A stretch of 64,000 bases of DNA, taken from assembly GCA_958510875.1 (NCBI GenBank), contig OY294067.1, positions 258,231,736 to 258,295,735 of the forward strand. The letters run 5' to 3'. Below the pieces are notes generated by a model. It did not search any database. It was not told where the DNA came from and was given only the letters and a program-made list of their open reading frames with translations. Positions within the stretch are counted from its first letter, which is position 1; each line of letters begins with the position of its first letter. Positions 58,872-64,000 of the stretch are shown here, in pieces. A program made the translations under genes and the position numbers. The stretch comes from Endomychus coccineus. Taxonomy: Eukaryota > Arthropoda > Insecta > Coleoptera > Endomychidae.

Positions 58872-59857
58872 CCGGGATATCAAAAATTATCTTGGTCAAG
58901 GGTGGTTGTGGAATCTAAAACGTGTGTCTTACTTTACGTTTGAAATAATTATGTCACTGTCACAATAACTTACAAATTACATACCTATTTATTTCAGTTG
59001 TAAAACAATAATGAACTACGAAATAAAAATTATCTTGGTCAAGGGTGGTTGTGGAATGTAAAACGAAATGTTAACTTTGAACCTTTTACAAGGTCGCAAT
59101 AGCCACAAACGGGGTCGAAAACTGTTTTAAATTAGTTAATTTTCGATAAATCGAATGACGTTCACGTGAGGAGCGCGTAGCTCGCCAGTTAGAGCAAATC
59201 TTCGGAACATAGAACGTCTTTACGAGGATTTTTCGCATGCGGTTTTCGCTCCATGTCGTTAGTTTATGAACGGGGCCAACTAAATAGCATAGTCTCGGGC
59301 TCCAGAATGTCGATAAAATAGGAAAATTTAATTGAAATAGAAACAGGTACTCTCAGGTCTCAGCTACGCGCGTCTAACGTGCGACGTACCAATGGGAATT
59401 TTCTAGCTACTAAAATATACCCAAAAGCGGTTAAAAGCTAGCGGCCTATAGCCGAAAACACTCTATTACAACTGGCGCCGGCCGCACGGAGCATAAAACT
59501 GCCCCGAATTAACAAGATCAAGGTAAAAAGTATAAACTTCAACTGACGCGTAGCGAGCTTCTCGAGGCATATGTAAAAATGATTACTTTCGTAGCCAATT
59601 ACATAGGACGTCTGGCGTTCATGCAATTGTGTTTTTATACAATTCGAACCTTTTAATTCTGATAGGACACGTGAAAATCCCGAAGTCTGGAGCGCTAGAG
59701 ACTTCTGAGTGTTATAACATTCGCATAAAATTGCGAAATTTCTCATTTTTAGAAACTTCAAATTAATTAATTTGACACAAGTTTTGATAACGTAAAGTAA
59801 GACACACGCTTAAGATTCCATAACCACCCTTGACCGAGATAGCTTTTGATATCCCGG
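58872..59857. mobile_element. TA-flanked MITE with ~85 bp inverted repeats, full copy (986 bp)
   Basis: It is flanked by TA (58,870-58,871 and 59,858-59,859). The left end ccgggatatcaaaaattatc... to about 58,955 is the reverse complement of the right end (about 59,775-59,857, ...gatatcccgg). Part of the left repeat (ttatcttggtcaagggtggt) recurs in direct orientation at about 59,028. No transposase is encoded. TA duplication suggests Tc1/mariner mobilisation. Confidence 0.85.
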
Positions 59858-60059
59858 TACAAAGCATCAAGGTGAAGCATTGTCTTCTTACGCAGGTTGA
59901 CATTGAGTTCTCACGTTTCTGACCTAATGTTTATGTTGCATATTCATTATCAAACCATTTGTATTTACTATATCGGTAGCGTACATAGTTCACGGTACTG
60001 ATCTTAATAAAGTAGAGCAAATTATAGAATTAAGTAAGTTTATAGAATTTAATGAAATA

Positions 60060-60295
60060 ATCTCTATTATTTCATTACAAGCTGGTCATTCTAAAGCTCG
60101 AGACCTGCCGAATTTCTTCCTACCAGACTTCATTTGTGTTTCGAATGGTGATGTTGCAGAAATCATTGCAAAGTGAGGTCCTTCCCTATGTCTATCACAA
60201 CCAAACCTTATAAAAAATCCCAACCTTCCACGGCTGACTCAAACGATGTTCGAACATTATAGGTTTCCTCTCGTGTAGTCAAGTATAGAAAAAAA
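60060..60295 (+). pseudogene. LINE 3' end, family L1w copy 6
   Basis: Only the last ~230 bp: attctaaagctcgagac...gaatttcttcctaccagac, ccttccctatgtctat, cgaacattataggtttcctctcgtgtagtc and an A-rich tail, as at 15,720-15,960. Confidence 0.8.
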
Positions 60296-60299
60296 ATCA

Positions 60300-61395
60300 T
60301 TTCTGAAACCTTCCCTTAATGATATAATGGATTTAGATAAAGTCGAAGCCAACTTCATGAACAAATTTGTTCCCTTAAGAAATGTTTGTATATCTGACGT
60401 CTGATGAAGAATCATTATTTATATAACTAAAAGTGCTTACCAGTATTACCATTAGAGTGACAGCTTTGCATCAATTCAAGTTGATTAAATCCACAGTTCT
60501 TCGATCTAATGCTCCTAATTGGTTAATTAGTATGGTACTAATATTCACATCATAGTAATCAGGGCTTATAGCATATGGTGTGATAGGAGCGTAAAATTCA
60601 TATGTTTCGCATTAGCATTAGGTTATAAATCCAAATTTACATTTTATTGCCATATTAATCTTATATGTAAAGTAATAGCTCACATCATGTCATGCCCTAA
60701 ATTCCAAAGTTTTTAAACGGTACTTCTCTACATTTGTTCGTTACTGAATTCCCTGAAGAGCAATAGTTATTGAAGTTTACTCGTTGGTTCTGCAGCGCGT
60801 ATAGAACATCTGGAGAAACAGCTTCGATCTTTGACCTTTCGTTTTAGTTTCGCTGGTCTCAAGAACGGAACTTATCCTCATTCTAACCTACATAACTGTT
60901 CGATTCCTTCTGCAAGATAGTGCTCGATACAAGCCTTTCATTGGATATTTCAATAAAATGACGTATCCTGTCTACCAGGAACGTTCTTTATCATCATTAG
61001 AAAAGTGTCATCGTAACTCATAACTTTTAATACTTCAACACGCTATCGTTTACAAGATAACTTCCAAATTAGAAACGATTTCCATACTCTTAATAACGGA
61101 GGTGAAACTTGAAAAGTTTTCCTGCACCTTGTTGAGAATAAATTTGCATTAAAATTCTGGCCTACTTGTTTTGTTTGAGATTACATCGTGAACCAAATAA
61201 TGAATTATTGGTCAGATGTGCTGAAATTGGGTCACAAATGTTTGTCTTTATTCGCTGAATATCTCCACCTTAACCTTTCAGGGAATATATTTCACCTTCA
61301 TACTTTTCTATGACACAATGAATATCCAACATATCATCTGAAATAACATCCTAGTAGCTCCTAGTGGAGTTTGTCAAATAATCCGTAGGTAGTAT
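60300..61395. other. no gene recognised
   Basis: AT-rich DNA without motifs. Confidence 0.5.
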
Positions 61396-61399
61396 GACC

Positions 61400-61661
61400 A
61401 CAAAGAACGCCGTTCTGGTCGTCCAATTGAGGTTACAACGTCAGAAATTCATGGTATTGACGACCGGCGAATTAAAGTGCACGAGAGTTCTGCTTCTATT
61501 TTGAAGGATTGCAGAAATCATATTATTTGGAAGGGATCAAAAAATTAGAAAACCGACGAAGTGTGTTGGCTACAAAGAGATTATGTTGAGAAATAAAATA
61601 AGTTTTGACCTAATAAATCATTTCTTATTTCATTTTCCAGGGAGTTTTCACCTTGTCCTCG
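61400..61661 (+). pseudogene. internally deleted mariner remnant
   Basis: Translation begins RRSGRPIEVTTSEI and DDRRIKVHES (N-terminal DNA-binding part) and jumps to LQKSYYLEGIKKLENRR, the C-terminus, so the catalytic core is deleted. The right end ttttcaccttgtcctcg is followed by TA at 61,662-61,663. The left terminal repeat is missing. It is inserted against PLE3 coding sequence. Confidence 0.85.
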
Positions 61662-61663
61662 TA

Positions 61664-62830
61664 CAATAAGCAAAAAGGACATTTTGTTTTGGTATAGATA
61701 CGTAGATGATGTTCTTGCCTTCTTCATAGTCACATTCTGACAATAAAATTCCTTTCTTCCATTCATTAACCAGCTTCATCCAAAAATTAAGTTAGCGCTG
61801 GAAACAGTAAAAGATGAGAAAATTAATTTCCAAGTCTTAACACTAATACTTATAATAATATAATGATAGAATAAACTTCAACATCCGCAGAAAACCCACT
61901 ATTCCTAATACATCGTTCAGTAATAGCCATAAGTTAGCAGCATATAAATCACTGATTCACAGAGCTTTTTCAATACCGTTGTCAAAAGAACACCTATTGA
62001 GTTGGACGCAATAAAATAAACAGCTCGCATTAATGGTTTTGCGGTAGATCAAATAACAACATTAGTTAACCGCAAACAACAACAATTAAATTATTACAAT
62101 AAACCATAAAGTATTCAGGGCTGGATTTAGAGTGGTGGGAGCCTGTGAGCACAAGTTTGGTGGGGGCCCCTATGGTAGACAGTAATTATATTATTCTGCA
62201 TAAAATTACGCAAAAATTGTGAATTTATTACTATATTAACAAAATCATCTCATCATTTTTGTTGAAAGCCAATTTTTTTTCTCAATATATTATACTTGGT
62301 GGGGGCCCCTTCTTGGTGGGGGCCTGTGGGCGGTCGCCCATTCTGCCCACTCCTAAATCCGGCCCTGAAAGTGCTAGTACATAGTACATAAAACAGATGT
62401 ATCAACAAAATTCATTTCTCTGACGTATTTTGGTTCCGTAATAAAAAATATTGCTAACATTTTATCAAACCATAATTTCAAAATCAGTTTCAAACCACAA
62501 ACTGAACTCCGTCATCTTTTATGTAATACAAAAGACAAAATCAATAAATATAATATACCGGGAGTTTATAAGCTAATTTGCCCAGACTGTGATACTTTTA
62601 TATAGGTAGAACTTGTAATTTTAAACTTATATACCAAGAACATTTCCGTTCTTTCAGACTCAATTAAACCGACTTTATCTTTGCTAACCATTTCTTACCA
62701 ACAGGTCCTAATTCAGATAGCCTAAGCATTTCACATAATCAAGCCAAAGGTTTCAAATTAAATACATTAAAATCAATAGAGAACTATAATCTTCTATAAC
62801 AGTATCCTAAATGATCAGTTAGACTGTTAT
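61664..62830 (+). pseudogene. PLE3 reverse transcriptase and GIY-YIG relic
   Basis: Before the insertion: YRYVDDVLAFF (YVDD intact), INQLHPKIKLALETVKDEKI, IRRKPTIPNT, LAAYKSLIHRAFSIPLSKEH. After it (from 62,376): ISLTYFGSVIKNIANIL, KPQTELRHLL, NKYNIPGVYKLICPDCDTF and then IGRTC-like codons (GIY-YIG core, frameshifted), YQEHFRSF and HNQAKGFKLNTLKSIENY. Last is NSILNDQLDC. Several frames. Confidence 0.8.
62116..62367. mobile_element. hAT-type MITE, 252 bp
   Basis: The ends are cagggctggatttag on the left and ctaaatccggccctg on the right, a ~15 bp inverted repeat with two mismatches. The 8 bp flanks AAAGTATT (62,108-62,115) and AAAGTGCT (62,368-62,375) agree at six positions, as for a decayed 8 bp hAT duplication. 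Inside, ggtgggggcccc occurs twice. GC-rich relative to the host PLE. Confidence 0.8.
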
Positions 62831-62989
62831 ACCTATACCAAAGTGATATTTTTCTTTTTCTTTCAAAGTACTTTCAGAATAATTCTTAGATCATCCCTTA
62901 CTCGTAATTGTAATCTCAACCCTATTGCACTTTAGTTCCTATATTTATAATAATAATATAATTGAACTGTTCATTGTTTAAATTATAAT

Positions 62990-63045
62990 TTTGCATCTGT
63001 GTGACAATGGTATTTCGGTGTTGAAATTATAGTAACGTGTTCATG
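62990..63045 (+). ncRNA. decayed hammerhead-like motif, family A copy 3
   Basis: gcatctgtgtgaca...ggtgttgaaattatagtaacgtg follows family A, with a recognisable stem II (acaat..tatttcggtgt region), GAA, and stem III ATTATAGT, but the CUGANGA box has lost two bases. Not expected to function. Confidence 0.4.
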
Positions 63046-63239
63046 TTATTAATACAAGTGGGATAAAAACAAAGTAATTGTTCTTTCATTCACTCAAAAT
63101 TACCTTTACCTGATTTATTGTATGTATTGATCCAATGTTTCACACGTATTTCATTTTATACATTTATATGTCAAGTATTCATATCTATATTTCCAACGAA
63201 ACAAGTACTTCTGTATTCACCGTTTTGTTTCAACTTTTA

Positions 63240-63922
63240 TTCATATTTCACATAAGATTCTATAACATTTTCTTCCATATTCGTGGTCAGATCAGCCAGT
63301 TGTACTGACATCCAAAAATGGATTTGGTATCTATTGTCAACTTCAGAATCCAGTTCTGGAAAGTAACTTGATAGTTTCACTTTCAAATTAGGCAAGAAAT
63401 GTGAGAACATACTACCAACGATTGGTCCGTTGCAATTTCTTCGAAAATTTTTTGAACGCTAGGGAAAGAATCATACAGAATCATACTTTGCAAAGACGCT
63501 TACCACAAACGAAGAATCCTTTGATTTTATCCTTGGCCATTCCACTATTATTTTCTATCCCTTGGAGACTTTCGTTTAAGATATTTGAATAGTTAGAAAG
63601 AACAGCGGGAATTGCTAATGTCAATAGCCAAACAGGGTCTTAAAAATAATTCCCATATTCAGATTTAGCATCTTGAAAAAACAATTCAGCTTTTAGTTCC
63701 AGAACTCGTGTCAATACTTTTCCTTTTGATCGTCACCTGACTTCTGTGTGATAACGGATATTTTGATGGATCGGAATCATGTTTTCATAAATAATTCTAA
63801 ATAGCCTCCAATAGAAAGGAAATTGAAATCACTAACATATCTTTGTTACGGTCCTGGGGGGTCGCTAGACATTTTTTACTTGTTAAGGGGTCACATGTGT
63901 AAGAAGGTTGAATAACCCTGCA
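63240..63922 (-). pseudogene. hAT transposon relic with transposase fragment
   Basis: On the minus strand the element begins at 63,922 with cagggttattcaaccttctt, the usual start of one hAT subgroup, followed by tgtgaccccttaacaag and tcgcgacccccc-like sequence. Transposase blocks follow from about 63,730: KVLTRVLELKAEL, FFQDAKSEYGNYF, DPVWLLTLAIPA, NESLQGIENN, KDKIKGFFV, FPSVQKIFEEIATDQSLVV and, frameshifted, YFPELDSEVDNRYQIHFW. This order is that of ZBED5/FAM200-like hAT transposases. The C-terminal dimerisation domain and the other end are missing. Confidence 0.75.
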
Positions 63923-64000
63923 TTAGTCTATTATACTTTGTCAAATGTTTATACTGCAAATTAATTCAGTGAGCTCTTTATTTTCAATGCGATGAAAACG

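Larger units (their letters stand above)
61664..63045 (+). mobile_element. Penelope-like element PLE3, interrupted
   Basis: The same family style as PLE1. It starts inside the RT (just before YRYVDDVLAFF), is split by a hAT-type MITE, continues with the GIY-YIG region, and ends in a decayed family A hammerhead-like motif and gataaaaacaaagtaa (63,070). The 5' part is lost behind the mariner remnant. Confidence 0.8.

Noticed and set aside
59176..59256. tRNA-like D-arm (tagctcgccagttagagca) and weak B-box (ggttttcgctcc)
   Set aside because: No acceptor stem or anticodon arm could be folded, the B-box is poor, and it lies inside a MITE. Possibly a chance match.
63270..63335. Similarity of gactgacatccaaaaatgg-type sequence to the region beyond LINE L1w ends
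   Set aside because: The translation fits the hAT transposase better; the shared words are short.

Overview
The window is a stretch of an animal nuclear genome, almost certainly arthropod and most likely insect. It is AT-rich, has no operon-like packing, and I find no intact host protein-coding gene, tRNA or rRNA. What can be recognised is a dense graveyard of mobile elements: mariner and Rosa-like Tc1/mariner, pogo, piggyBac, hAT, several non-LTR (LINE) clades, Penelope-like elements (PLEs), an OTU-protease relic and an endonuclease-bearing element. All are broken by stops, frameshifts or deletions. The species cannot be named from the sequence.

Layout. 0-10 kb: a decayed hammerhead-ribozyme-like motif (1.86 kb), a ~450 bp foldback element (3.2-3.6 kb), the 3' end of an R2/R4-like LINE with a restriction-like endonuclease (3.7-4.4 kb), a palindrome of OTU-protease relics enclosing a captured LanC-like (LANCL) fragment (6.0-7.0 kb), and two repeat tails (7.1-9 kb). 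10-20 kb: a Tc1/mariner element with ~600 bp inverted repeats (10,978-13,299), LINE fragments on both strands, and the 5' part of an RNase H-clade LINE (17.7-19.5 kb). 20-31 kb: a pogo transposase relic, a PLE with inverted flanks and a hammerhead motif, and a 242 bp ribozyme-bearing palindromic element with 10 bp target duplications. 30.5-33 kb: LINE tails within a ~154 bp tandem repeat. 34-39 kb: a LINE 3' end split by a 716 bp PLE piece with 14 bp target duplications, then a nearly full-length PLE with a GIY-YIG domain. 39.9-47.6 kb: an endonuclease-domain element with inverted ends, LINE tails, a 1.27 kb mariner and an RT fragment. 48.7-54.5 kb: a tandem duplication whose first unit carries a LINE insertion and whose second carries a piggyBac element. 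55-64 kb: a second ribozyme-bearing short element, two copies of a TA-flanked MITE, LINE ends, a third PLE interrupted by mariner and hAT-type insertions, and a hAT transposase relic.

The most interesting theme is the repeated hammerhead-like architecture. A CUGANGA box, a stem II hairpin, GAA, a short self-complementary stem III, the cleavage nucleotide and a closing stem I recur in three clear sequence families, plus a possible fourth. They lie in or next to PLE ends, and family B sits in two short non-autonomous units with clean target duplications. Hammerheads in PLEs are known in principle; the short palindromic carriers and the number of distinct families in 64 kb deserve a check.

All family assignments come from reading motifs by eye, without database searches.
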